A stretch of DNA of 64,000 nt from Microbacterium testaceum StLB037 (GCF_000202635.1 NC_015125.1:868001-932000); one strand, 5' to 3'; counted from the first letter of the stretch, positions 1 to 9,489 are shown. The notes: generated by a model not told the origin, from the sequence alone. Made by a program: numbers and translations.

Positions 1-798
1 ACACGCCCAGCTTCGGTACGGGCGGCAGCGGCGCCACCGTCACCGGCACGCCATCGACGCGGCCGGTGCCGTCGCCGAAGTTCTGGATCTCCACGCTGCC
101 GTCGCGGTACGACCCGGACCCGTCGCCGAAGTTCTGGATCTCGACCGCTCCGGCGCGGTAGTTCCCCGCCCGTCGCCGAAGTTCTGGATGCTCTCGTCGC
201 CCCGGGCGCTGGTGCCGGACCCGTCGCCGAAGATCTGCACCTCACGGGTCGCATCGCGGTACGTGCCCGACCCGTCGCCGAAGTTCTGGATCGTCACGTC
301 GCCCGAGGCGTAGGAACCCGAGCCGTCCCCGAAGTTCTGGATCTCGACACCGCCGATCGTCGTCGAGCCCGACCCGTCGCCGAAGTTGCGGATGGTTCCG
401 TCCGGTCCCGTGTACGTGCCCGAGCCGTCGCCGTACAGCACCGCCGTTCCGGCTCCGGCGCTCACGCTCCCGGGAGCGTCGCACGAGGCGGAGCGGACGG
501 TGACGCCGGGCAGCGACGCCAGGGACGAGGCCGCCGCGATCGTGAAGGCCGACGCCGAGCCGTCGAGGAGCGCCAGATCGGGCAGGGTGAACAACGGCAC
601 GGGCGGGAACTCCCCCGCGTCGTAGCCTGCGACCCGGGCGATGTCGGTCTGCGGCACGGATGTTCCGGCGTCGGTCGGCGTCGAGGCGGCGGAGGTGGAT
701 GCCACCGGCTCCGCGCTGCACCCGACCAGGGCCAGGAGCGCGACGGCGGCTGCGGCGCCGAGGGCGCGGGCCGGAAGAGAGCGGGGGGAGGAACTCAT
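1..798 (-). CDS. FGDGSG-repeat lipoprotein, partial at left edge, one frameshift
   Basis: Probable surface lipoprotein of unknown function. The ATG at 798 is followed by a signal peptide ending in a lipobox (LVGC), so the mature protein should be lipid-anchored outside the membrane. The C-terminal half is a tandem repeat of about 17-21 residues with the core IQNFGDGSG. Near position 169 one base is missing relative to the repeat consensus: the plus strand reads CCCCGCCCGTCGCC where sibling repeats have CCCGACCCGTCGCC. The original frame then runs into non-repeat sequence and stops at 40. In the corrected frame two further repeats follow, then a Val/Pro-rich stretch open to the window edge. 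It lies 79 bp downstream of tsaE, where tsaB would be expected. Gene and repeats are certain; whether it is broken is not. Confidence 0.75.
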
Positions 799-805
799 GG
801 CATCC

Positions 806-811
806 ACCGTA
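806..811 (-). promoter_or_regulatory. -10 box of a leaderless lipoprotein transcript
   Basis: TACGGT on the minus strand, 7 nt before the ATG at 798, with no room for a ribosome binding site. Confidence 0.55.
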
Positions 812-877
812 TTGACCCGATGTCGCAGCCGTGTCGCCGGGATGTCGCTGTTTCGCGACACCCGCCGCGCGCCCCGG

Positions 878-1381
878 TCACGGGCGGCGGGAGATCGTCA
901 CCGTCCGCGGCGCGTCCGCGTCGAGGTCGAGCGTGTGCGGGGCGATCTCGCCACAGGCGTTGTCGACGCCGCGGCCCCCCACCTCGCGGTCGATCTCGAT
1001 CTCCCACCACGTGTCGGCGAGGTACTCCGCGACGCCGCGCCCCCACTCGACGATCACCGCGGATCGCGCCACGTCGATGTCGAGATCGTCGAGCTCGACC
1101 GCGGCCCCCAGGCGGTACGCGTCGACGTGCACGAGCGGCGTCCCCCCGACGAGCGAGGGGTGCGTGCGCGCGATCACGAAGGTCGGGCTCTGGACGGGAC
1201 CCCGGATGCCGAGACCCTCGCCGATCCCGCGGGTCAGGGTCGTCTTTCCGGCGCCGAGCGGGCCCGTCAGCACGACGACGTCGCCCGGTTCCAGCGCGCG
1301 ACCGAGCGCACGGCCGAGCTCTTCCATGTCGCCGGGGCCGTCGATCCGTCGCTCGCCGAGCAGGTCGTCGGGAACGCTCAC
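878..1381 (-). CDS. tsaE: tRNA threonylcarbamoyladenosine biosynthesis ATPase TsaE
   Basis: TsaE is the ATPase that works with TsaB and TsaD to make the t6A modification at position 37 of ANN-decoding tRNAs. The 167-residue product is the usual length. It shows a Walker A motif GPLGAGKTT at residues 40-48, the SPTFV segment, and the HVDAYRL segment typical of the family. Its start overlaps the end of alr by 4 bp, so it is probably translated from the acpS-alr-tsaE message. In related genomes tsaB, rimI and tsaD usually follow; here the next gene is the repeat lipoprotein. Confidence 0.95.
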   Translation of the reverse strand: MSVPDDLLGERRIDGPGDMEELGRALGRALEPGDVVVLTGPLGAGKTTLTRGIGEGLGIRGPVQSPTFVIARTHPSLVGGTPLVHVDAYRLGAAVELDDLDIDVARSAVIVEWGRGVAEYLADTWWEIEIDREVGGRGVDNACGEIAPHTLDLDADAPRTVTISRRP

Positions 1382-2499
1382 GCCCCGACCTCCCGCCGCG
1401 GCACGCGGGGACCCACGCGCGTGACGATCTCGTAGTCGATGGTGTCGGCGGCATCCCCCCAGTCCCGTGCCGCCGGCACGCCCAGAGTGGGATCGCCGAA
1501 GAGCACGACCTCGTCGCCGACGGACACGGGGTGGTCACCGACGTCGACGACGAACTGGTCCATCGCGACGCGTCCGGCGACCGGGAAGCGTCGCCCTCCG
1601 ATCACGACCGGCCCGCGGTCCGACGCCTGCCGCGGAACGCCGTCGGCATAGCCGAGGGGCACGAGGGCGAGGGTCGTGTCGCGCTCTGTCCGGTAGACGT
1701 AGCCGTAGGAGACTCCCGTCCCGGCCGGCACGCGGCGGACGGCCGACACCGCTCCGCGCAGCGTCATGGCGGGGCGCAGGCCCAGGTCGGCGGACGTCCG
1801 GTCGTGGAACGGCGAGATGCCGTAGATCCCGATGCCGATGCGGACGCCGGTCAAGCGCGCCTCGGGGAGGGCGATCGCGGCGTGCGTGGCGGCGATGTGC
1901 CGGAGCGGCGGGTTCAGACCGACGGATGCCGCGAGCACGACGCCCTCCTCGAAGCGGGCGAGCGCGGCGCGATCGTCCTCTTCGCTGGCGTTGGACAGGT
2001 GCGAGAACAACCCGACCACGCGGAGGCGCCCGATGCGCTCGAGACGCGCCGCCTCGGCGAACACGACGCGCCAGTCGGCGGGGGCGATGCCGTTGCGGGA
2101 CAGGCCCGTCTCGATCTTCAGGTGGACCGCGGCCGGGCGGTCGCCCTGCGCGGACTCACCCGCGCGGAGCAGCTGGTCGATGTCCGAGATGCCGAGCTCG
2201 ATGTCGTGGCGCACCGCCTCGACGAACGACGCCCCCGGAGCGTGCAGCCACGCGAAGAGCGGAGCGTGGATGCCCGCCCGCCGCAGGGCGAGGGCCTCGT
2301 CGATGTCGGACACGCCGATCCGCGTCGCTCCCCCGCGAAGAGCCGCCTGCGCGGCGCGGTGGGCCCCGTGACCGTAGCCGTCGGCCTTGACGACGGCAAT
2401 GACCTCGACCCCGGTGAGCCGCCGGAAATGGCGGACGTTCTCCGTGATCGCGTCGACGTCGATGAGTGCTTCGCGAAGCACCCCCGGTGCCATTCTCAT
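1378..2499 (-). CDS. alr: Alanine racemase (PLP-dependent)
   Basis: Interconverts L- and D-alanine, supplying D-Ala for peptidoglycan. At 373 residues it is full length. The PLP-binding lysine is K38 in VVKADGYGHG, and the second catalytic base is Y265 in GTGVSYGY, the same numbering as the Geobacillus enzyme. The ATG at 2499 overlaps the acpS stop codon (ATGA), so the two are translationally coupled; a second in-frame ATG two codons later could also serve. Part of the acpS-alr-tsaE operon. Confidence 0.97.
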   Translation of the reverse strand: MRMAPGVLREALIDVDAITENVRHFRRLTGVEVIAVVKADGYGHGAHRAAQAALRGGATRIGVSDIDEALALRRAGIHAPLFAWLHAPGASFVEAVRHDIELGISDIDQLLRAGESAQGDRPAAVHLKIETGLSRNGIAPADWRVVFAEAARLERIGRLRVVGLFSHLSNASEEDDRAALARFEEGVVLAASVGLNPPLRHIAATHAAIALPEARLTGVRIGIGIYGISPFHDRTSADLGLRPAMTLRGAVSAVRRVPAGTGVSYGYVYRTERDTTLALVPLGYADGVPRQASDRGPVVIGGRRFPVAGRVAMDQFVVDVGDHPVSVGDEVVLFGDPTLGVPAARDWGDAADTIDYEIVTRVGPRVPRREVGA

Positions 2500-2876
2500 G
2501 CGGTGTCCTCTCGGGCGGGCTGTGCGCCGGCTTCGGCGATCACGTAGGCGGTGGCGAGCCCCGCGTCATGCGACATCGACAGGTGCAGGGCGGTGATCCC
2601 GCGCGCGGCGACCGTGACCGCGGTCTCGCCGTGGAGCGCGAAGACCGGGCGACCCGAGGGCTCGGATGCCACCTCGATGTCGGTCCAATGCACGCCGTCC
2701 GACCCGCCGAGCGCCTTGATGAGCGCTTCCTTCGCGGCGTAGCGCGCGGCGAGCGAGCGGGGCTTCAGCACGCGCTCCGCCGGCCCGAACAGGCGGGGAA
2801 GCAGCCGCGGGGTCCGCGCGAGGTGCTCCTCGAAGCGCGGCACGTCGACCAGGTCGACGCCGATTCCGACGATCAT
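2496..2876 (-). CDS. acpS: Holo-[acyl-carrier-protein] synthase
   Basis: Transfers 4'-phosphopantetheine from CoA to the serine of acyl carrier protein. It is a 126-residue AcpS-type transferase with the N-terminal GIGVDLVDV motif (metal-binding D8) and the ARYAAKEA motif around E50. The ATG at 2876 was chosen over an upstream in-frame start because the protein then begins MIVGIGVDLV as in homologues and is preceded by the Shine-Dalgarno sequence GGAGGGGAGG. First gene of the acpS-alr-tsaE operon, separated from glmS by a strong hairpin. Confidence 0.95.
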   Translation of the reverse strand: MIVGIGVDLVDVPRFEEHLARTPRLLPRLFGPAERVLKPRSLAARYAAKEALIKALGGSDGVHWTDIEVASEPSGRPVFALHGETAVTVAARGITALHLSMSHDAGLATAYVIAEAGAQPAREDTA

Positions 2877-2930
2877 GCGTCCTCCCCTCCTGGCATCCCG
2901 TCCATTCTGCCGGGTGGCGCGGAACAAGAA

Positions 2931-2958
2931 GGGGCCGGATGCCACGGCATCCGGCCCC
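2931..2958 (-). terminator. Terminator downstream of glmS
   Basis: A perfect 13-bp stem (GGGGCCGGATGCC with its complement) around a 2-nt centre starts 15 bp after the glmS stop. On the minus strand it is followed by TTCTTGTT, as in an intrinsic terminator. It separates glmS from acpS. Confidence 0.85.
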
Positions 2959-2972
2959 ATTCTCGATCCGGC

Positions 2973-4823
2973 TTACTCGACCGTGACCGACTTCGCGAGG
3001 TTGCGCGGCTGGTCCACGTCGAGGCCCTTGGCCTCGGCCAGGCCCATCGCGAAGATGTGCAGCGGCACGACGGCCAGGAGCGGCTCGAAGAGCGGGGCCG
3101 CGAGCGGGATGCGGAGGACCTCGTCGGCGGCGGGGAGGACGGCCACGTCGCCCTCCTCGGCGATCGCGATCACGCGGGCACCGCGGGCACGGATCTCCTC
3201 GATGTTCGAGACGACCTTCTTGTGCATCTCGCCCGAGCCGCGCGGCGACGGCACGACGACGAACACCGGCTGGCCGGGTTCGATGAGGGCGATGGGGCCG
3301 TGCTTGAGCTCGCCGGCGGCGAAGCCCTCGGCGTGGATGTACGCCAGCTCCTTGAGCTTGAGCGCGCCTTCGAGGGCGATCGGGTAGCCGACGTTGCGGC
3401 CGAGGAACAGCACCGAGCGCGTGTCGGCCATCCAGTGCGCGAGCTGCTCGATGCGCGCCTGCTCGCTCTCGAGCACGCGGGCGATCTTGCCGGGAACGGC
3501 CTCGAGCTCGGTGACCGCCTCGACGGCGACCATCGCGTCGACGGCGCCGCGGATGCGCCCCACGTGGAGGGCGAGCAGGTACAGAGCGGTGATCTGCGCG
3601 ACGAACGCCTTCGTCGAGGCCACCGCGACCTCGGGGCCGGCGTGCGTGTAGACGATGGCATCCGACTCGCGCGGGATGGTGGCACCCTGCGTGTTGCAGA
3701 TCGACAGGGTCTTCGCGCCGCGCGAGCGGGCGTATTTCACGGCCATGAGCGTGTCCATGGTCTCGCCCGACTGGCTGATGGACACGACGAGGGTGCGCGC
3801 GCTGAGCACGGGGTCGCGGTAGCGGAACTCGTGCGCGAGCTCGACGTCGACGGGGACGCGCGTCCAGGTCTCGAGCGCGTACTTGCCGACCATTCCGGCG
3901 TACGCGGCCGTGCCGCACGCGATGACGAGGATGCGGTCGATGTCGGCGAGGAAGTCGTCCATCCCCTCCAGCTCGGGGATCTCGACGCGGCCCTCGTGGA
4001 TGCGACCGCGGATGGTGTTCGCGACCGCCTCGGGCTCCTCGGAGACCTCCTTGGCCATGAACGACGACCAGCCGCCCTTCTCGGCCGCGGACGCGTCCCA
4101 CGTGACCTCGAACGCCTCGACCTCGACGGGAGCGCCCGAGAAGTCGGTGACCTCGACGCCGTCGGGGGTGATCGCGACGATCTCGTCCTGGCCGATCGCG
4201 AGGGCGTTGCGCGTGTGCTCGACGAAGGCGGCGACGTCGGAGCCGAGGAAGTTCTCGCCCTCGCCGAGACCGATCACCAGCGGCGAGTTGCGGCGTGCGC
4301 CGACGACGAGACCCGGGTGGTCCTCGTGCATCGCGAGGAGCGTGTACGCCCCCTCGAGGCGCGAGACGACCGAGCGGAACGCCTGGACGAGATCCTTGGT
4401 CCGGGCGTACTCGCGACCGATCATGACCGCGGCGACCTCGGTGTCGGTCTCGCTGCGGAACGCGAACCCGTCGCCCACCAGCTCGCTCTTGAGTTCGGCG
4501 AAGTTCTCGATGATGCCGTTGTGGATGACGGCGAGCTTGTCGTCGTCGGCCAGGTGCGGGTGCGCGTTGGCATCCGTCGGCCCGCCGTGGGTGGCCCACC
4601 GCGTGTGGCCGATGCCCGTCGTGCCGTTCGGCATGGGCGACGCCTCGAGGTCGTCGCGGAGCACCGCGAGCTTCCCCGCGCGCTTGCGCATGCCGAGCGC
4701 TCCCTCACCGTCGATGACGGCGATGCCCGCGGAGTCGTACCCCCGGTATTCCAGCCGCGACAGACCCGCCAGAAGGATGTCCTGGCTCTGCCGGGGACCC
4801 ACGTAACCGATGATTCCGCACAT
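2973..4823 (-). CDS. glmS: Glutamine--fructose-6-phosphate aminotransferase (isomerizing)
   Basis: Makes glucosamine-6-phosphate from fructose-6-phosphate and glutamine, the entry step to UDP-GlcNAc. The 616-residue protein starts MCGIIGYVG, so the N-terminal nucleophile C2 is exposed after Met removal; that fixes the start at 4823 rather than further upstream. An N-terminal glutaminase domain (about 1-235, with RWATHG) is followed by two SIS domains (SQSGETMDT near 330-380) and a C-terminal ending LAKSVTVE. It lies 49 bp downstream of coaA on the same strand. GlmM, acting next in the pathway, is encoded at 6989-8344. Confidence 0.98.
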   Translation of the reverse strand: MCGIIGYVGPRQSQDILLAGLSRLEYRGYDSAGIAVIDGEGALGMRKRAGKLAVLRDDLEASPMPNGTTGIGHTRWATHGGPTDANAHPHLADDDKLAVIHNGIIENFAELKSELVGDGFAFRSETDTEVAAVMIGREYARTKDLVQAFRSVVSRLEGAYTLLAMHEDHPGLVVGARRNSPLVIGLGEGENFLGSDVAAFVEHTRNALAIGQDEIVAITPDGVEVTDFSGAPVEVEAFEVTWDASAAEKGGWSSFMAKEVSEEPEAVANTIRGRIHEGRVEIPELEGMDDFLADIDRILVIACGTAAYAGMVGKYALETWTRVPVDVELAHEFRYRDPVLSARTLVVSISQSGETMDTLMAVKYARSRGAKTLSICNTQGATIPRESDAIVYTHAGPEVAVASTKAFVAQITALYLLALHVGRIRGAVDAMVAVEAVTELEAVPGKIARVLESEQARIEQLAHWMADTRSVLFLGRNVGYPIALEGALKLKELAYIHAEGFAAGELKHGPIALIEPGQPVFVVVPSPRGSGEMHKKVVSNIEEIRARGARVIAIAEEGDVAVLPAADEVLRIPLAAPLFEPLLAVVPLHIFAMGLAEAKGLDVDQPRNLAKSVTVE

Positions 4824-4872
4824 AGCTTCCGAGTCTACGGGCGGTGGCTGGGCGAACCCCCTCGACGGCGGC

Positions 4873-5817
4873 CTAGAGCTTGCGCAACAGGACGGACTCG
4901 ACCGTGTGGTCGGCGCCCTTCTGCAGCACGAGCTTCGCGCGGTGCCGGGTGGGCAGCACGTTCTCCTCCAGGTTGGGGAGGTTGATCTCGCGCCAGAATC
5001 CGAGCGCGCGCTCCACCGCTTCCTCGTCGCTGATGTCCGCGAAGACGCGGAAGAACGAGGTCGGGTTCGTGAAGGCGTTGTCGCGCAGGGCGAGGAAGCG
5101 GTCGACGTACCAGCGCTCGATGTGGGCGGCGTCGGCATCCACGTAGATCGAGAAGTCGAACAGGTCGCTGACCGCGACCTCGTTCGGCGAGGGCGGCGGC
5201 TGCAGCACGTTCAGCCCCTCCACGATGACGACATCGGGGCGGTGCACCGTCACGTGCGCGTCGGGCATGATGTCGTACCGCACGTGGGAGTAGAACGGGG
5301 CGCGCACCTCCTCGGCCCCCGATTTGACCTCACTGAGGAACTCCACGAGCGCGCGACGGTCGTACGACTCGGGGAACCCCTTGCGGTCCATGAGACCGCG
5401 CCGCTCGAGCTCGGCGTTCGGGTAGAGGAAGCCGTCCGTGGTCACCAGCTCGACCCTCGGGGTGTCGGGCCAGCGGCTCATGAGCTCGCGCAGCAGGCGG
5501 GCGATGGTGGACTTGCCCACCGCGACCGACCCGGCGACCCCGATGACGAAGGGGGTCGTGGCATCCGGCTCCCCCAGGAAGGTGCTGGTGTCGGCGCCCA
5601 GTCGCCGGGTGGCGCGCGCGTAGAGGCTCAGCAGGCGGCTGAGCGGCAGGTAGACCTCGGCCACCTCGCGCTGGTCGAGGCGATCCCCGATCCCGCGCAG
5701 CTGCACGACCTCGGTCTCGGTGAGCGGCTGCTCGATCCCGCCGGCCATGCGCGCCCAGTCGGCTCGATCGATCTGTCGATAGGGGCTCAGCGACGGTGCA
5801 GCGGCGGTCTCGGACAC
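4873..5817 (-). CDS. coaA: Pantothenate kinase, type I
   Basis: Phosphorylates pantothenate in the first committed step of CoA synthesis. The 314-residue product has the P-loop [12 protein letters not shown] and the type I signatures [12 protein letters not shown] and [10 protein letters not shown]. It starts with GTG at 5817, directly behind a -10 box, consistent with a leaderless mRNA. It is divergent from the ppx gene and shares the 51-bp space between them. Confidence 0.96.
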   Translation of the reverse strand: MSETAAAPSLSPYRQIDRADWARMAGGIEQPLTETEVVQLRGIGDRLDQREVAEVYLPLSRLLSLYARATRRLGADTSTFLGEPDATTPFVIGVAGSVAVGKSTIARLLRELMSRWPDTPRVELVTTDGFLYPNAELERRGLMDRKGFPESYDRRALVEFLSEVKSGAEEVRAPFYSHVRYDIMPDAHVTVHRPDVVIVEGLNVLQPPPSPNEVAVSDLFDFSIYVDADAAHIERWYVDRFLALRDNAFTNPTSFFRVFADISDEEAVERALGFWREINLPNLEENVLPTRHRAKLVLQKGADHTVESVLLRKL

Positions 5818-5823
5818 GCGGCA

Positions 5824-5829
5824 ATGCTA
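5824..5829 (-). promoter_or_regulatory. -10 box of coaA
   Basis: TAGCAT on the minus strand ends 6 nt before the coaA GTG; no Shine-Dalgarno sequence fits between. Confidence 0.55.
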
Positions 5830-5856
5830 CTCGCGGGCTGATCGGCCCCTTCCCAC

Positions 5857-5862
5857 TACGCT
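5857..5862 (+). promoter_or_regulatory. -10 box of the ppx gene
   Basis: TACGCT, 6 nt before the GTG at 5869. Back-to-back with the coaA box 28 bp away. Confidence 0.55.
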
Positions 5863-5868
5863 CGGACC

Positions 5869-6798
5869 GTGCGTCTCGGAGTCCTCGACATCGGCTCGAA
5901 CACGGTGCACCTGCTCGTCGCGAACGCGCGAGCGGGAGGCCGTCCCACAGCCACCACCTCCCACCGTTCGGTGCTGCGCCTCATGCGCTATCTCCAGCCC
6001 GACGGATCGATCTCGCCCGAGGGCGTGAAGGGACTCGTGGATGCCGTGGCCGCGGCCTGCACAACGGCCAAAGCCGAGGGGGTCGACGAGCTCCTCGCGA
6101 CCGCGACCTCGGCCGTGCGCGAGGCGACCAACGGCGAAGAGGTCATCGCGCAGATCGAGGAGGTCCTCGGCCAGCCGCTGCAGGTCCTCGGCGGCGAGAC
6201 CGAGGCGCGGTTCACCTACCTCGCCGTGCGGCGGTGGTTCGGCTGGTCGGCCGGGCAGATCCTGCTCTTCGACATCGGCGGGGGCTCGCTCGAGATCGCG
6301 GGCGGTGCCGACGAGCTGCCCGACCTCGCCGAGTCGGTGCCGCTGGGCGCCGGACGCTCGACCGTGCAGTTCCTCCCCCACGACCCGCCGAGCGCCGACG
6401 AGATCGACGCGCTGCGCCAGCACGCAATGTCGGTGCTCGCACCGGTGGCCGAGCGCTTCGCCGCCCTCCCGCGCCCCGACCACGTCGTGGGCTCGTCGAA
6501 AGCCATCCGCTCGCTCGCCAAACTCGCCGGTTACCCCGTGCCGGGGTGGTCGGGCATCGACCGCATGGTCCTGCCCCGCAAGCAGCTCAAGGACTGGATC
6601 CCCCGTCTCGCGCAGATCCCCGCCGACGCGCGGGAGGCCCTGCCCGGCATCACCGCCGACCGGACGTTCCAGATCGTCGCGGCCGCGGTCGTCGTCGAGC
6701 GGGCGATGAAGGCGATGGACGTCGAGGAGCTGGAGGTCTCGCCCTGGGCCCTGCGCGAGGGCGTCCTCCTGCGCTACATCGAGTCGCTGGAGTACTGA
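5869..6798 (+). CDS. Ppx/GppA family phosphatase (exopolyphosphatase-like)
   Basis: Member of the ASKHA-fold Ppx/GppA family, which hydrolyses inorganic polyphosphate or pppGpp. It is 309 residues, the short actinobacterial form made of the two core domains without the C-terminal extension of E. coli Ppx. Visible motifs are LDIGSNTVHLLV at residues 5-16 (phosphate 1), SAVREATN, the catalytic-glutamate motif GGETEARFTYLAV and the second phosphate motif LFDIGGGSLEI. It is the only plus-strand gene inside the housekeeping block. Whether polyphosphate or pppGpp is preferred cannot be told from sequence. Confidence 0.9.
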   Translation: MRLGVLDIGSNTVHLLVANARAGGRPTATTSHRSVLRLMRYLQPDGSISPEGVKGLVDAVAAACTTAKAEGVDELLATATSAVREATNGEEVIAQIEEVLGQPLQVLGGETEARFTYLAVRRWFGWSAGQILLFDIGGGSLEIAGGADELPDLAESVPLGAGRSTVQFLPHDPPSADEIDALRQHAMSVLAPVAERFAALPRPDHVVGSSKAIRSLAKLAGYPVPGWSGIDRMVLPRKQLKDWIPRLAQIPADAREALPGITADRTFQIVAAAVVVERAMKAMDVEELEVSPWALREGVLLRYIESLEY

Positions 6799-6830
6799 GC
6801 GACGAAGGCTCAGAGACCCGATGAATCGAG

Positions 6831-6982
6831 GTCCCTGAGCCTGTCGGGTCCCTGAGCCTGTCGAAGGGACCGGACGCGCAACGACCGGTGGCTTCGACAG
6901 GCTCAGCCACCTGCCTCGAAGGTTCCCGAGCCCGTCCGAGGTCCCTGAGCCCGTGGAAGGTCCCTGAGCCCGTCGAAGGGAC
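6831..6982. repeat. Cluster of six CTGAGCC-GTCGAAGG palindromic repeats
   Basis: Between the convergent ppx and glmM genes, a unit of about 20 bp with core CTGAGCCTGTCGAAGG occurs six times (near 6831, 6848, 6889, 6923, 6940 and 6960). The third copy is inverted. Two copies are flanked by GGTCCC and GGGACC, so they can fold as hairpins. Later copies carry CCCGTCGAAGG variants. Similar GAGC(C/T)TGTCGAAGG-type intergenic repeats are, from memory, common in actinobacterial and some proteobacterial genomes. The position between converging genes suits transcription termination. Confidence 0.85.
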
Positions 6983-6988
6983 CGGGCT

Positions 6989-8344
6989 CTACAGCGCGAG
7001 GCGCTCCCGCACGACCTCGGCGAGCCGGTCCGCATGGGCGCGGGCCACGTCCTCCGACGCCGCCTCCACCATCACGCGCACGAGCGGCTCGGTCCCGGAC
7101 GCGCGCAGCAGCACGCGACCCGAATCACCGAGCTCTGCCGTCGACGCCGCGACGGCCGCCTGGACGCCCTCGTCGCCGACCCCGTCGCGGTCGACGCCGC
7201 GCACGTTCACGAGCACCTGCGGATACACCGTCATCAGCGACGCGAGCTCGGCGAGGGTCTTCCCCTGCCGCGCCATCTCGGCGACGACGTGGAGTCCGGT
7301 CAGCAGTCCGTCGCCCGTCGTCGCGAAGTCGCTCATGATGACGTGGCCCGACTGCTCGCCACCGAGGGAGTACCCGCCCTCGTTCATGGCCTCGAGCACG
7401 TACCGATCGCCCACGCCGGTCTGCAGGACCCGGATGCCGTGCGCTTCCATCGCGCGGTGCAGACCGAGGTTGCTCATGACCGTCGCCACGAGCGTGTCGT
7501 CGACGAGCGTCCCGCGCTCCTTCATCGCGACCGCGAGGATCGCCATGATCTGGTCGCCGTCGACGACGTTGCCCTGCGCGTCCACGGCGAGGCAGCGGTC
7601 GGCATCCCCGTCGTGGGCGATGCCGACGTCGGCTCCGAGGCGCACGACGGTCTCGGCGAGCACGTCGAGGTGCGTCGAGCCCACGCCGTCGTTGATGTTC
7701 AGGCCGTCGGGGTCGGCGCCGATGACGGTGACCGTCGCGCCCGCGTCCTTGAACGTCTCGGGAGACACCCCGGCGGCCGCGCCGTGCGCGCAGTCGAGGA
7801 CGACGTGGATGCCGTCGAGGCGGTGCGGCAGTGAGCCCAGCAGGTGCAGCACGTACCGGTCCTCGGCGTCGGCGAAGCGACGGATGCGGCCGACACCGGC
7901 GCCTGTGGGCTGCAGGCGCTCCCCCTCGAGGGCGCGCTCGATGCGCTGCTCCACGATGTCGGGGAGCTTGGTGCCGCCCCGGGCGAAGATCTTGATCCCG
8001 TTGTCGGGAGCGGGGTTGTGCGACGCCGACACCATCACGCCGAAGTCGGCGTCGCGGTCGGCGATGAGGAAAGCGGTGGCGGGGGTGGGGATGACACCCG
8101 CGTCGAGGACGTCGACGCCCGAGGAGGCGAGGCCCGCGGCGACCGCGGCCGAGAGGAACTCCCCCGAGACCCGCGGGTCGCGCGCGACGACCGCGGTGAG
8201 GCGGCGGCCTTCGGCCTTCCGCGCCTCCGCAGAACGGCCCTGGCCCAGGACGACGGCAGTCGCCTGGGCCAGGTGCAGCGCGAGTTCGGCGGTGAGGAGG
8301 CCGTTGGCCAGCCCCCGCACCCCGTCCGTGCCAAACAGAGGCAT
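6989..8344 (-). CDS. glmM: Phosphoglucosamine mutase
   Basis: Converts glucosamine-6-phosphate to glucosamine-1-phosphate for UDP-GlcNAc synthesis. The 451-residue protein begins [10 protein letters not shown], has the active-site phosphoserine loop SASHNP near residue 104, the metal-binding loop DGDADR, the sugar-binding GGEQSGH and the C-terminal phosphate loop [14 protein letters not shown]. It lies 14 bp downstream of rpsI and is probably co-transcribed with rplM-rpsI, as is common in Actinobacteria. Confidence 0.98.
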   Translation of the reverse strand: MPLFGTDGVRGLANGLLTAELALHLAQATAVVLGQGRSAEARKAEGRRLTAVVARDPRVSGEFLSAAVAAGLASSGVDVLDAGVIPTPATAFLIADRDADFGVMVSASHNPAPDNGIKIFARGGTKLPDIVEQRIERALEGERLQPTGAGVGRIRRFADAEDRYVLHLLGSLPHRLDGIHVVLDCAHGAAAGVSPETFKDAGATVTVIGADPDGLNINDGVGSTHLDVLAETVVRLGADVGIAHDGDADRCLAVDAQGNVVDGDQIMAILAVAMKERGTLVDDTLVATVMSNLGLHRAMEAHGIRVLQTGVGDRYVLEAMNEGGYSLGGEQSGHVIMSDFATTGDGLLTGLHVVAEMARQGKTLAELASLMTVYPQVLVNVRGVDRDGVGDEGVQAAVAASTAELGDSGRVLLRASGTEPLVRVMVEAASEDVARAHADRLAEVVRERLAL

Positions 8345-8358
8345 CCGGAGCGTCGAAC

Positions 8359-8829
8359 TCAGCGCTTGGAGTACTGAGGCGCCTTGCGGGCCTTCTTGAG
8401 ACCGGCCTTCTTGCGCTCCTTGACGCGAGCGTCGCGCGAGAGGAAGCCGGCCTTCTTCAGGGTCGGGCGGTTGTTCTCGGCGTCGATCTCGTTGAGCGCA
8501 CGGGCGATGCCCAGGCGCAGCGCGCCGGCCTGACCCGAGGGGCCACCACCGGAGATGCGGGCGATCACGTCGTACGAGCCCGCGAGCTCGAGCACCGTGA
8601 ACGGGTCGTTGATCAGCTGCTGGTGCAGCTTGTTCGGGAAGTAGTCCTCGATCGTGCGGCCGTTGACCGTGATCGTGCCCGAGCCGGGAACCAGGCGCAC
8701 GCGGGCGATGGCCTGCTTGCGACGGCCGACGGCTGCGCCGGGAACCGAGAGCACGGGGCGCTCGGTGGCGACGACGGACTGCTCGGCCGGCGTCTCGGTG
8801 CTGTAGTTGCTGGAGTCGATGTTCGACAC
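8359..8829 (-). CDS. rpsI: 30S ribosomal protein S9
   Basis: Ribosomal small-subunit protein. The 156-residue product has an N-terminal extension of about 30 residues and then the S9 core: [34 protein letters not shown] and the invariant C-terminal tail YSKR, which reaches the P-site tRNA. It starts with GTG at 8829, 24 bp after rplM. Confidence 0.98.
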   Translation of the reverse strand: MSNIDSSNYSTETPAEQSVVATERPVLSVPGAAVGRRKQAIARVRLVPGSGTITVNGRTIEDYFPNKLHQQLINDPFTVLELAGSYDVIARISGGGPSGQAGALRLGIARALNEIDAENNRPTLKKAGFLSRDARVKERKKAGLKKARKAPQYSKR

Positions 8830-8853
8830 TGTTTCGTCCTTATCCGGCGGCGC

Positions 8854-9300
8854 TTACTGGGCGACCTGGTCGAAGGTGTATGCCGTGGGCTGCTGGGCAC
8901 CGTGGGGGTGCTCGGCGCCGCGGTAGACCTTGAGCTTCTTGAGCTGCGCCGCGCCGAGGCTGTTCTTGGGCAGCATGCCGCGGATGGCCTTCTCGACCGC
9001 GCGGACAGGGTTCTTCTCGAGGAGTTCGTCGTAGGTGACGGACTTCAGACCGCCCGGGTAGCCCGAGTGGCGGTAGGCCTTCTTCTTCTGGAGCTTCTGA
9101 CCCGTGAGCGCCACCTTCTCGGCGTTGATCACGATGACGAAGTCGCCGGAGTCGATGTGGTTGGCGAAGGTCGCCTTGTGCTTGCCGCGGAGGAGGACCG
9201 CCGCGTGCGAGGCCAGACGGCCGAGAACGACGTCGGTGGCGTCGATAACGACCCACTCGCGCGTGACCTCAGCGGCCTTGGGGGTGAAAGTGCGCGTCAC
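8854..9300 (-). CDS. rplM: 50S ribosomal protein L13
   Basis: Early-assembling large-subunit protein, 148 residues, with the characteristic [22 protein letters not shown] and GMLPKN segments. GTG start at 9300 with an AAGAAAG-type Shine-Dalgarno about 12 nt upstream. First gene of the rplM-rpsI-glmM transcript. Confidence 0.98.
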   Translation of the reverse strand: MTRTFTPKAAEVTREWVVIDATDVVLGRLASHAAVLLRGKHKATFANHIDSGDFVIVINAEKVALTGQKLQKKKAYRHSGYPGGLKSVTYDELLEKNPVRAVEKAIRGMLPKNSLGAAQLKKLKVYRGAEHPHGAQQPTAYTFDQVAQ

Positions 9301-9489
9301 AGTAGTGCTGCTTTCTTGATCGAACGGAGGAGTTCGTGAATCCCGCTCCGGTGGTCCGTTCCCGTGTCGAAGACCCGGGGAACAGGGCCGGTGGAGGGCT
9401 CACGTTCGGGCGACCTGCTCGCAGAGAGGCAGGCACCAAAGATCAAGACTACGTCATCCGGATGCCGAGACCAAACGCGGCTCGTTGCG
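9301..9489 (-). promoter_or_regulatory. Leader and promoter region of rplM-rpsI
   Basis: 189 bp without a gene. A TAGTCT box on the minus strand near 9448-9453 is a plausible -10 element and would give a leader of roughly 140 nt. The leader contains a small hairpin at 9321-9336 (CGAAC stem, 6-nt loop) shortly before the rplM start. No known ribosomal leader motif was recognised. Confidence 0.4.

Noticed and set aside
820..2547. Open frame of about 575 codons on the plus strand
   Set aside because: Antisense to tsaE and alr, Arg-rich low-complexity shadow.
2466..4985. Open frame of about 840 codons on the plus strand
   Set aside because: Antisense to acpS and glmS; its composition (Arg, Asp, Val, Gly-rich) is that of a frame forced open by high third-position GC, and it has no family match.
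6831..6982. Possible CRISPR-like array
   Set aside because: Repeats are unevenly spaced, imperfect, partly inverted and lack unique spacers of constant length.
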